Assembly: GCA_050084985.1 (NCBI GenBank)
Contig: JBITNC010000001.1
Location: 196,788,001-196,852,000 of the forward strand
Direction of reading: 5' to 3'
Length of the DNA stretch: 64,000 bases
DNA from: Nageia nagi
Lineage: Eukaryota; Pinophyta
Part shown: positions 54,300 through 64,000 of the stretch, one piece after another
How positions within the stretch are numbered: position 1 is the stretch's first letter
How the letters are laid out: every line of letters starts with the position of its first letter
The notes under the pieces: model-generated
Databases searched by the model: none
Seen by the model: only the letters and a program-made list of their open reading frames with translations
What the model was told of the DNA's origin: nothing
Made by a program: the position numbers and the translations under genes

Positions 54300-57200
54300 T
54301 TCACCTTTAGCCAATTTTTCTCCAATTACTTACTTTATCCATGATCTTGGACACTCTTTTGGACAATTTTCATCTCTTAAATGTGGAGGTATAGGTATAC
54401 TCCTTGGATGTTCACTATGGAACAAATTACATTGTGTTCGAATTGCACTTCTCTTACTTTCATATATTTCAATCCATTTTTTACAACACTCCATATTCAT
54501 CATGATAAAATGGTTCATAGATTCATATTTGTTACGATATATAATTTTTTTGAATGCATAAAATGAACTTATTAGTAATTATTGATTAAATTAAATCAAA
54601 ATTACATGTACATAGTACTTATTATAAATTACTATTATCTAAAATGTAGTTAGTACCTTTATCAAGAGCATATGATCTCTCATTTGTTTCTAAAACCTCC
54701 CCTAATAATTTATCATTGTCTTTATCTACTTGTAACCATATCATTGGAGTTGAATCATGAATTTGAGATAGAAACTCACATAAAAAAGAGACAGTTGCAT
54801 AATATATCCCTCACACATAGATCCTTTTGGTCTTGACTTTTGTCTAACAAATATTTTAAGTACTTTAAAAAATATTTCCATAAAAAACATGCTTCTAGTA
54901 CTTATAACATCTGCTATTTCAATATCATATACTATGTGGATCAATAGATGAACTTGTATATCCATAAAGTAGCATGCATTTCTTTTTCAAATTTACAAAC
55001 AATTTCCACAATTTCTCTTTGCCATCTAGGGATTTCATTAACATGTATTTCCTTTGAAATAAAACACCTAGTTATGAAAATATAATTAATATCATAAGAT
55101 GTATTTAAAATATATTGAAAACTACAAAACAACAATAAATGAAATATATATTTTCATTGACCAGTATTGTAAATAGAATGAAATACCTTAGAAATAATGA
55201 TAGTCAACTAATTACGTATCTTAAATCAGTAGGTAAAGTCGTACATCCATGAAATGCAAGTGAAAAAATAATCTATGGCAAAATTTATATTAATCAAAAT
55301 ATAAATAAATAAAGTATATTTAAATACAAATGTTTTAAGGGTTTTTGATATGCATATAATATGAGAATACCTTCAATAAGTTGTGATAATCATGAGACTT
55401 AAATCCTATCATTTTTTTCATCAATTGTGAATGTTTTTCTTAGAGATGATGCATATATTATTGGTATTTTAATGGCTCTAACAAGATTGTGTAGAATGTT
55501 CACTTCATCTTTGGTCATAAGCCATGGGGATAGAACAGGTGCATTTGTTGTTCCATCTGCATTTTTTGTTACCCAAAAGGTACATTTTGTTTTGGTAGCC
55601 TTTAATTCATATATCAGTTGAATATTATTTGATTATTTGCTTTTTGTATACCAATATAAAAAAGATACAACATTATTTACAATATGCATATGATCTAATA
55701 AATGTGTCACTAATAAATCCTTCCATTATTCATTATTATTAAATATGGATAATCTATTCATACCTAAAAACATATGCAAATATAAACATATAATTGATAA
55801 AATAATGGAATTAATGACATGTTAAAAAGAATATTTGATATAGTATTTTATTAAATTTTACTTTGAGTTAAGCCATCTTTTTTAACAATAACATCCTCTA
55901 GGTTTTCAGCAATACCTTCCTCAAAGGCTTTTATCCAACATTTTTCTTCACTTTTTTGGTACTTTTTCAACCAATCCTTAGGAGATGCATATTTGAGAGT
56001 TTTAGTGTGATCAATTTAACCATTAAACTATGATTTCATATTTCAAAACTCATGATATAATGGTAAATATGTTTTGTGGCCAAGGTATTCCATCTTCTAC
56101 AACTTTTGAATATATTGCTATGATATTTTCTACACACCATGGACAAGTATGATAATGTTTTGTACACAAGCCTACAATACATTTTTGTTAGAGAATAATT
56201 ACTATATCTAATTTTAAGAAATTAAATATTTATAATTAAATATTTTAATATAAATGTAAATGTAATAGAAATTATATATACATACTTGAACAAACACTAA
56301 GACCTAGATAATCATGTATAGTCCAAGATAGTATGCCATACAATGTGAATGATCTTTATTATATGGGTCTACTTATGTCAATCACATTTTGAATTCCATT
56401 CCATAATTGCATTAGTTCATTAATTAATGGTTCAAGGTACATATCCATATTTTTCACCTGATTTGGTCTAGGAACTAAAAGAGTTAACATTAAATATTCT
56501 ATTTTCAAAGATATTCATAGAAGTATGTTATAATTGACTATAACAATAGGCCACAATAAATAATTAGATGATTTTATGGAATGTATATTGACACCATCAA
56601 TTGCTAAACCCAACTTGATACTTCTAGGTTCATCCCAAAATTTATCAGGCCACATATTTTCTATATGTTTCATTGCTCTAGAATCTTTAGGAATGTGTAA
56701 TACACCATCTTAACTTCTATTTTTTTCATTCCAATCCACATACTATGCAAGTGAATCACACTTATATATTCTATTGAATCTATTGATAATTGGAAGATGG
56801 CGAACAACCTTCAAATGAGCTTGTTTCCTATAGTTTATGAATGATATCTATTTGCACCACACTTTGGAAATACACTCAATTTTTCATATCATCCTCTATA
56901 TAATATGCAATCATTTACACAAGCATGGTATGAAACACATGGTACCCCTACATCTTTAAAAAATTTCCATGCTTTTCTACATGAAGGGATAACATTATCA
57001 CTTGAAAGTAGTTTTTCATTTAGTAACCTATAATACAAATAAAACCATAAAATTATTATGTATATAATAAACAAAGTTTGAAAAATGTTCAATATATTTA
57101 TAAAAATGAGAAAAATTGTAAAAAAAAATACATACTTTAGAAGATCATTGACACCTATATCTAACCATCCATTTTTGGCCTTTATATTCATGATAAGTAG

Positions 57201-57544
57201 GAGCACTTTCAACTTGGAAAAAGATGCTACATTGTATAAAGGTGTTTTGGTAGCAGCATACATGTTATCATTTTCTAAATCACCTGCTCTTCCATTATCA
57301 TGTGCATGAGGATTATCATTTATGTCTACATTTGTATCATTTTCATGTGTATAAATTGATTGAAATAAATCATGCATTGCATTTTGGTATCATGAGCATT
57401 ATAATGTCTTTCATCATTTTCACTATCTGAATTCATGATTTGAATAGGAGCCATTGGATTTGGATTTGTAATGAATTCTACATATGCATCCCTACTAAAT
57501 ATATGTTTTAGTTGCTTCCTTTTTTTTGAAGAATATTTTTTCAA
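54300..57544 (-). pseudogene. CACTA transposase remnant (Transposase_21 and DUF4218-like regions)
   Basis: The minus strand, from right: TPLYNVASFSKLKVLLLIMN and NGWLDIGVNDLLK (57240-57120), CRKAWKFFKDVG with CVNDCILYRG (56980-56889), WDEPRSIKLGLAIDGVN (about 56640-56590), LVPRPNQVKNMDMYLEPLIN and ELMQLWNGIQNV (56480-56390), SHDYHNLLK (about 55400), EIPRWQREIVEIVCKFEKEM (about 55040), and RSMFFMEIFFKVLKIFVRQK with RPKGSMCEGYI (54900-54800). These follow the order of plant En/Spm TNPD-type transposases. Several frames are used and stops are common; one intron-like gap (about 57000-57130) may be real. Not functional. Confidence 0.8.
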
Positions 57545-59461
57545 TGTAAGGTTAGCATTTGAAATACTATATTTGACTCATCTTGTATATCTATTACAGT
57601 ATGATGTGCTTGTAAATTAGTTATTACAAATAATTAATATAATTAAAAAATAACTTTAACAAATATTTACAATATCCAATAAGTATATGTTAATAACTTT
57701 AACAAGAACATTATTTTAAGTAAAAATTACACAAATAACATGAGTTCAAGTAAAAATATATCAACAATTCCAACAATTATGTTCTTCAACAAACATCCCT
57801 TAAGGATCTTCAACAAAATAACAAATAACATAGTCTAAAGTCATAACTGCATGCCTATTACTATAAACAATATTCAATTTCTACAACAATATCCTTTTTC
57901 TTTATGCTTTTGTCTTGGTTTAATGAATACATTTGGATCTCCTGAATCCATACATCTCTTACATGCTAGAATATGTTTATTGATGTTATAATGCACTAAT
58001 ATCTCATCACCAGGATTAAGAGTTACAATAGGAGCCACACCTACAAAAAATTTTATTTTTAGACATAAAATTATATTTATCATTTGCATGTTCCATAAAA
58101 TCATAATTTTCTAGACTACCTATGCCTTCGAAGCTATTTATATATCCTACAATGTTTCCATGTATCTTTAGTTGAACATCAATGTACATACATTCTACAT
58201 CTTTTGTTTACGATGTTATTATCCTCCTATTTGTAATATTGTAGATTGGGCCACAAAATGGAATCAATGGTTCTTTTTCAATGAATGGATGAACTTGTAT
58301 ATTTGTTAATATAAACAAACCCATGCTTACATTAGGTGACCATAATAAGTGAATTGTTCATAAGATTTTGGAAAAGGTTTTTCGATTGGCCATGCACCAT
58401 GTGCCTTGCAATAATACCTAGACTTGTATAAATGTACAACATTAGGTTTTAAATGCAAATCACCAACACTCTCATATGGTAGCTCAACTAGATCAACATT
58501 TGGTAGCTGTAATTGATGAAGTCATCTTTCATTTCTTATTCTTGTACATTGTTTTGCTCTATCTTAATCTAATGAATTTACATATTCTAGAATTCTAACC
58601 TTAAAATTCTCTTTTAGATGTTCAACACATCTAGTAGGTTCAGATAGACCAATGAGATATTTCTTGACCATAGAAGGTAATGCTCCCTTTATATTAGGTA
58701 GACCATCATTTTCATAATAATGTATTTCTACATCTCCCCTTTGATGTTTTTGCCAACCCTTACATCTTGAACAACCACATACAATAAGTGCTCTGTAATA
58801 AAGAGTGATAGGGTCACTAAATCCTTTTATCATATTTTCATCCATTGGTTTAGCTCCTAAAAATCCATGTCCTATTGGGTACAACTCTATGACTACTTTA
58901 TCTCTTCTAATTGATGACTTAATTAAGGTTAATAAGAATTTTCATTGGGCTTAATATAAATATCAATACAAATAAGAAAATCCTTTATGAAAAAATTGAA
59001 AATTAAATTAAACAATCATGCATGCCAATTAATTACCTCATGATCATCATCATCCTCTGAAGAGGAAGATTGAAAATGATATTATAACATTATCTACAAT
59101 ATTAACTAAAACAAAAAGCATATAATTTCATAAAAGTGAAAACTTAATTCATTTTAAATTTCTACTTATTAATATAATTTGAGTATACATTCATATTATA
59201 TACCTCATTTTCATCTAAAGATATGTTTGTTCTCCTAGGATGAATGTTTGGTGCTATCTGGTCTTCATCATATAATGATGAAATATATGTCCTCCTCTCA
59301 TGATTTAATGGTGGTATAGGATCATCATCAGGTGAGACATTATCATCCCTTCTAGCCCTTGACATGTTAATCACCAAGCCAATGATGATATCAATATTAA
59401 TGTCACTAACCTACTTCAACATTGAGCAATACAATTAGAAATAATGAAATTTAAGTTAAAA
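57545..59461 (-). other. Upstream part of CACTA relic, poorly resolved
   Basis: Minus-strand frames 59377-59162, 58884-58564 (with CGCSRCKGWQKHQRGDVEIH) and 58104-57874 have protein-like composition and lie in the right orientation to be 5' exons of the transposase gene or its companion. I do not recognise a domain with certainty. Confidence 0.4.
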
Positions 59462-60890
59462 GTTTAACTCTAAAGGTTTAGGATGAGGGGTTTCGGGTTT
59501 AAGGTTTAGGATGTATGGTTTTGGTTTTAAGGTTTAGGATGTAGGATTTAGGTTTTAAGATGTAGGATTTTGGGTTTACATTTAGGTTTTAAGATCTAAG
59601 GTTTAGAGCTTAGGACTTAGGGTTTATGATGTAGGGTTTAGGGTTTAAGGTTTATGATGAAGGGTTTAGGGTTTATGATTAAGGGTTTAGGGTTTATGAT
59701 GAAGGGTGTAGGATTTATGATAAAGGGTTTAGGGATGTAAAAAATTAGGGTTGTAAAAAATCAAGGTTGTAAAAAATTAGGGTTTTGAAAAATTAAGGTT
59801 GTAAAAAGTTAGGGTTGTAAAACTTAGGGTTGTAAAAAATTAGGTTTGTAAAAAATTAGGGTTGTAAAAATTAGGGTTGTACAAAATAAGAGTTGTATAA
59901 AATTAGGGTTGTAAAAAATAGAGTAAATATTAGGGTTGCAAAAATTAGGGTTGCAAAAATTTAAGGTTGTAAAAAATCAAGGTTTTAAAAACTCAAGGTT
60001 GTAAAAATTAGGGTTATAAAAATTAGGGTTGTAAAAAATTAGGGTTGTAAAAAATCAAGGTTGTAAAAAATTAGGGTTGTAAAAATTATGGTTTAGGGTT
60101 TAGGGTGTAGGGTTTAGGATGTAGGGTTTATAGTGTAGGGTGTAGGGTTTAGGATGTAGGGTATAGGGTTTATGGTTTATGATGAAGGGTATATGGTTTA
60201 TGATGAAGGGTTTATGGTATAGGATGTATAGTTTAGGGTTTAAGGTTTAAGGGTTTAGGGTTAGGGTTAGGATTTATGATGAAGGGTTTAGGGTTTATGA
60301 TGAAGAGTTTAGGGTTTAGGATGTAGGGTTCAAGGTTTAGGATTTATTATTTAGGGTTTAGGGTTTACAATAAAGGGTTTAGGGTTTAGGATGTAAGGTT
60401 TAAGATTTACAATGAAGGGTTTAGGGTTTAGGATATAAGGTTTAGGGTGTAGGGTTTAGGGGTTAGGATGTAGGATTTAGGGTTTATGATAAAGGGTTTA
60501 GGGTTTATGATGAAGGGTTTATGTTTTAGGGTTTAAGATGTATTATTTAGGGTTTATGATGAAGGTTTTAGGGTTAGGGTTTAGGATGTAAGTTTTAAGG
60601 TTTAGGGTTTATGATAAAGGGTTTATGGTTTAAGATGTAAGGTTTAGGGTTTAGAATTTATGATGAAGGGTTTATGGTTTATGATTAAGGGTTTAAGGTT
60701 TAGCATGTAGGGTTTAGGGTTTAGGATTTAGGGTTTAGGGTTTAGATTTTATGATAAAGTGTTTAGGATTTATGATGATTGGTTTATGGTTTAGAGTTTA
60801 TGATGTAAGGTTTAGAATGGAAGGGTTTAGATTTTAAGGTAGGGTTAAATATTAAATGTTTAAGTTTAAATATTTAGAATTTAGGGTTTA
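59462..60890 (+). repeat. Degenerate telomere-like interstitial array
   Basis: About 1.4 kb of TTTAGGG-derived sequence in three styles. At 59462-59735 units are GGTTTAGGATGTAGG-like. At 59735-60090 units are about 16-18 bp, ATTAGGGTTGTAAAAA. At 60090-60890 units are about 20-22 bp, GGGTTTAGGGTTTATGATGAA. Short perfect plant telomere runs occur (for example GGGTTTAGGGTTTAG). There is no open frame. Interstitial telomere-like arrays are common in conifers. Confidence 0.88.
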
Positions 60891-61152
60891 AGATTTGAAA
60901 ACCTATATGTCTACTTAAGAAAATATAATATTTATCTTTTTTACAACTTTATAAATATACATCAAATAATCTATATACCTAATTATTTTATCATGCAATG
61001 CGATGTGGTTATCTTTTTAACAACTTCACAAATTGATTAAATCTTATTAATATGAGTGATATGAATATTATAGTTAAATTTTTTTACTTTCCTAGAATAT
61101 ATACTAGTAAAGTGTTAAAATAAGATAGGCTAGTAAAACTATAAATTGGGTT
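60891..61152. other. AT-rich spacer between arrays
   Basis: Nothing recognised. Confidence 0.5.
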
Positions 61153-62075
61153 TACCATATCTTACCAATGATTCACATAATGGTATATTGGAAGTGGTCA
61201 TTACAACTCTACCTCCATAAGTTGATAATCTAACCCTAGCCCAACTGATGTAGGCTCTAGGATCAATATGAAGGCTAAAAAGGCTTCCTAGGGCTAAGTC
61301 TCAACATGGTGACTAAATGTGTGCCTATTTTGTAATGGGGAATCAAGAATATCATTGGGCAAGTAGTTAATGGCTTGCCAAGAGTATCAACCCTCAATGA
61401 CATAGCCAATGGATTGACTAACCCATTGGTGTTGTCCATGCAACTCTCATCTCTCTTATTTATAGTCATTTGATAGAAAGTAACAACTCTTATCTTAAGG
61501 GAAGACTACCTTGGTGATCAAATACAAGTGTAGCTTGCTCTATGGCTCAATACTTATGGTTGTGGAAACTTAAGAAAATTAGAATCAATGGTTTGTCATC
61601 ACCTCCAACTCATTGATCTTCATTTTAAAGGCATCATGCATATGCATCTAATAAAAAAAATAACTATATTAACATTGCACTAACATTAACATAGCATTAA
61701 AACTAACATCATATTAACTATATTAACATAACATTAATATCTAGTTATCTAAATTAGCATGTCATTAACATCGAATGAACACTAACATCACATCAACTAT
61801 ATTAACACAACATTAACATCGCATTAATACTAATATCATATTAACTCTATTAACATAAAATTAACATCACATTATCCACATTAGCATGGCATAAATATAG
61901 AATTAACAATAACATAACATTAACATAATATGAACATAATATTAACATTGAATTGCATCAAATATTGACATATAGCATTACCATATCTTACCAATGAATC
62001 ACATAATGGTATATTGGAAGTGGTCATTACAACTCTACCTCCTCTGTCAACAATCTAACCCTTGTTTAATCGATG
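61153..62075 (+). repeat. Direct duplication of about 65-95 bp
   Basis: TACCATATCTTACCAATGA starts at 61153 and again at 61979. Both copies continue through ATAATGGTATATTGG to ACAACTCTACCTCC with about one mismatch over 64 bp, then diverge (a shared AATCTAACCCT follows). The two copies bracket 760 bp that includes most of the ATTAACAT minisatellite. Confidence 0.8.
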
Positions 62076-62245
62076 CAAACTTCAAGCTCAATAATGTTAA
62101 CATTAAAATTAACTTATAGCATTAACATTAGCATAACACATTAACACATACCATTACCATTAACATTGACATTAACATATAACATTCAAATTGATGTAAC
62201 ATTAATTGTCACATAACATTAACATTGACATGATATTAACATATT
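61650..62245 (+). repeat. ATTAACAT-type degenerate minisatellite
   Basis: Short units built on CATTAACATA / ACATTAAC recur with a variable period of roughly 6-18 bp, broken by the second copy of the direct duplication. There is no coding potential. Such strings resemble expanded low-complexity DNA rather than a fixed-length satellite. Confidence 0.75.
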
Positions 62246-62839
62246 TGAAACTCATAACATCAAATCCTAATCCAAAAACCCTAACTTGACTCATATAAGT
62301 GTTTTTTAAAATTATTTAATATTTTCAGTATTTTTAAAATTATTTAGTATTTTAAAATTATTTAATGTTATATTTTAACTTTTTATTTTTTATTTTTTTA
62401 ATTTTAATTATGATGATATGATGCATTACTTGATGCATCACATCAAGTCAACCATGTAATTTTAAAAACATAAAAAGGCATACCCTAAAGTGCCCCACTA
62501 ATCATTTTTTAAGTTGAATATCATGAGAGGGATAAGGTAGAGAGTGTTTGTCAATGGAAGAGGGGGACATAAGGGTCAGATTTGGATAAAATCTAACTAT
62601 TTTCCATCAGATCCAAGGTCAGATTTGTCAAATTCATAGCCAAATTCGAAGGTAAGTATGCTAAATATGAATTTTTACTTTCTAAAGCATTTGTATAATA
62701 AATATTTAACATTTTTTTAAAATAAATAGAATATTTTTGCATGTATTTGATATTTTTTATATGAAGATTGAAAAAAAACATTAAAAAAACCTCTAAAAAT
62801 TGAACCAAAAAAAACCTTAAATCTTTGGAACATAAAAAC
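62246..62839. other. AT-rich sequence without gene
   Basis: The TATTTAAAATTATTTA-type simple sequence at 62305-62400 is noted. The minus-strand ORF 62593-62808 is Tyr/Asn/Lys rich and not recognised. Confidence 0.4.
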
Positions 62840-63640
62840 CCTAAACTCTAGATTAAAAATTAGGGTTTACAAAATTAAACCTAGGGGTTGGAAAAAAAAC
62901 TAAGGGTTACAAAATTAATTTTAGGTTTGAAAATAAAAATTCCAAAATTTGCAAATTAGGGTTTTAATTTTACTAAATTCATAAAATAAAATACAAAAAC
63001 ATACCAAAAAATTCTATAGCTCCTTTTTTTTGTCTTTGTTAAATGAAAATGACCATATGATCTCCATATTTGTAAACATGTAGGGTTAATATTAGTAAAA
63101 CTTTAAGGATAATTTTTGTAAAACAAATAGGATTAATTTTTGTAGAAAATTAGGTAATTTTTGTAAAACTTTAGGGTTAAGTTTTGTACAAAATTAGGGT
63201 TAATTTTAACTTAAAATGTAAGGTTAATTTTTTAAATTAAAATTTAGGGTTAATTTTGACTTAAAATTTAATGTTAATTTTTGTAAAAAATTAAGTTATT
63301 TTTATAAAAAAATTAGGGTTAATTTTTGTAAAAATTTAAGGTTAATTTTGATTTTAAAATTTAGGGTTAGGGTTTATTTTTGTTAAAAACTAAGGTTAAT
63401 TTTAAATTTAAATTTAGGGTTAATTTTTCTAAAAATTTAGCGTGCAAATTAGGGTTAATATTTATAAAAAAATAGGGTTAATTTTTGTAAAAATTAGGTG
63501 TTAATTTTTGTAGAAATTAAGGATTAAGTTTTGTAAAAAATTATGGTTAATTTTTGTAAAAAATTTAGGGATAAATTTTGTAAAAAATTAGGATTAATTT
63601 TTGTAAAAATTTAGGGTTAAATTTTAGGTGTTTGGTCTTT
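62840..63640 (+). repeat. Second telomere-like array, TTAGGGTTAATTTTTGTAAAA units
   Basis: Units of about 22 bp combine a TTAGGG core with AATTTTTGTAAAA. The early part (62840-63000) is irregular; 63080-63640 is more regular. It shares the TTGTAAAAA-TTAGGG combination with the 59735-60090 block, so the two arrays are related in composition. Confidence 0.82.
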
Positions 63641-64000
63641 GGGTTATGATTTAAAGGTTTCAATTACAATTTAAAGGTTAGGGGTCTAGGTTAGGGTTTA
63701 AGGATTTGAGTTACGATTTGGAGTTAGGGTTTTATTTCAATATAACTTAAAATTTAATTTATAATATAATATAATATAATTTAAATTTTAAACATATAAT
63801 ATTTTATTATTTATAAATTTCAAAAATATAATTCAAGTTAGGGGTTTAGGTTTAGGTGTTAGGTGCTTGGGTTAAGGTTTAAAGGTTTGGGTTAGAGTTT
63901 AAGGGTTAAGGGTTTAGGTTAACATTTAGGGTTAAGAATTAAGATTTTTTAAGGTTATATATGGTTAAGAATTAGTAGTTTGGATTAAGTATTAAAGGTT
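63641..64000 (+). repeat. Irregular telomere-like tail
   Basis: GGTTAGGG/GGTTTAGG strings alternate with a TATAATATAATATAAT stretch at about 63755-63780. The array continues beyond the window. Confidence 0.6.

Larger units (their letters stand above)
48690..59400 (-). mobile_element. Decayed CACTA (En/Spm) transposon, split by copia element
   Basis: Minus-strand transposase pieces run from about 57544 to 54300 and resume, left of the copia insertion, at 49307-48690. Further same-strand frames upstream (59377-57874) may be the 5' part. Terminal CACTA inverted repeats and the 3-bp TSD were not located, so the limits are those of recognisable coding text. Confidence 0.7.

Noticed and set aside
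59462-60890. A true chromosome end
   Set aside because: Units are highly degenerate, mixed with non-telomeric spacers, and other sequence continues on both sides.

Overview
This window looks like a repeat-rich nuclear stretch from a large plant genome. It is AT-rich, has one intron-containing host gene and is otherwise almost entirely nested transposable elements and relics of several ages. Arabidopsis-type telomere-like motifs (TTTAGGG variants) occur in long degenerate interstitial arrays. The repeat types, the decay and these arrays suggest a gymnosperm, but that is an inference; a marker gene search would settle it.

Layout. 1-1.9 kb: a Ty1/copia remnant (23-bp repeats, LTR end, primer-binding site, start of gag). 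3.5-4.7 kb: a solo LTR with exact 5-bp target-site duplication (TSD). 5.3-5.8 kb: a 501-bp fold-back hairpin. 6.6-14.4 kb: a probable solo LTR split by a complete, very young chromovirus (7252-14211, TSD ATGCC, one 1607-codon gag-pol frame ending in a chromodomain). 15.2-19.4 kb: a truncated copia-like LTR split by a decayed hAT transposon with 8-bp TSD. 21.3-24.5 kb: the host gene, a chloroplast ferroportin-type transporter (IREG3/MAR1 family), with 12 exons whose splice phases all fit.

26.1-43 kb: a minus-strand chromovirus derivative in which host-gene fragments (PLAA-like WD40 protein, MEB/VIT-like membrane protein, S28 serine peptidase) lie upstream of a chromodomain remnant. It is split by element A (28188-41791), which is itself split by element B (32021-39660, TSD AGCAG). 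Element B carries a Tat-lineage gag with no recognisable pol, an antisense intron-containing plant mobile domain (PMD) gene, a higher-order tandem array, and triplets of a 16-bp palindrome (core GGACCG-N4-CGGTCC) spaced about 30 bp apart in both LTRs and around the PMD gene. This is the most unusual feature of the window.

44-47.3 kb: a long decayed minus-strand coding region I could not identify. 48.7-59.4 kb: a decayed CACTA (En/Spm) transposase on the minus strand, split by a minus-strand Ty1/copia element (49308-54291, TSD TTTCT). The gag/integrase part of that element is missing, and the space holds a fragment of an integrin-linked-kinase-type ankyrin kinase gene. 59.5-64 kb: telomere-like and ATTAACAT-type minisatellites with a short direct duplication.

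How the parts relate. The only likely functional host gene is the transporter. The chromovirus at 7.3-14.2 kb is the only element that looks capable of autonomous movement. Element B would need gag-pol functions supplied in trans. Three independent places show host sequence or host-like genes carried inside LTR elements.
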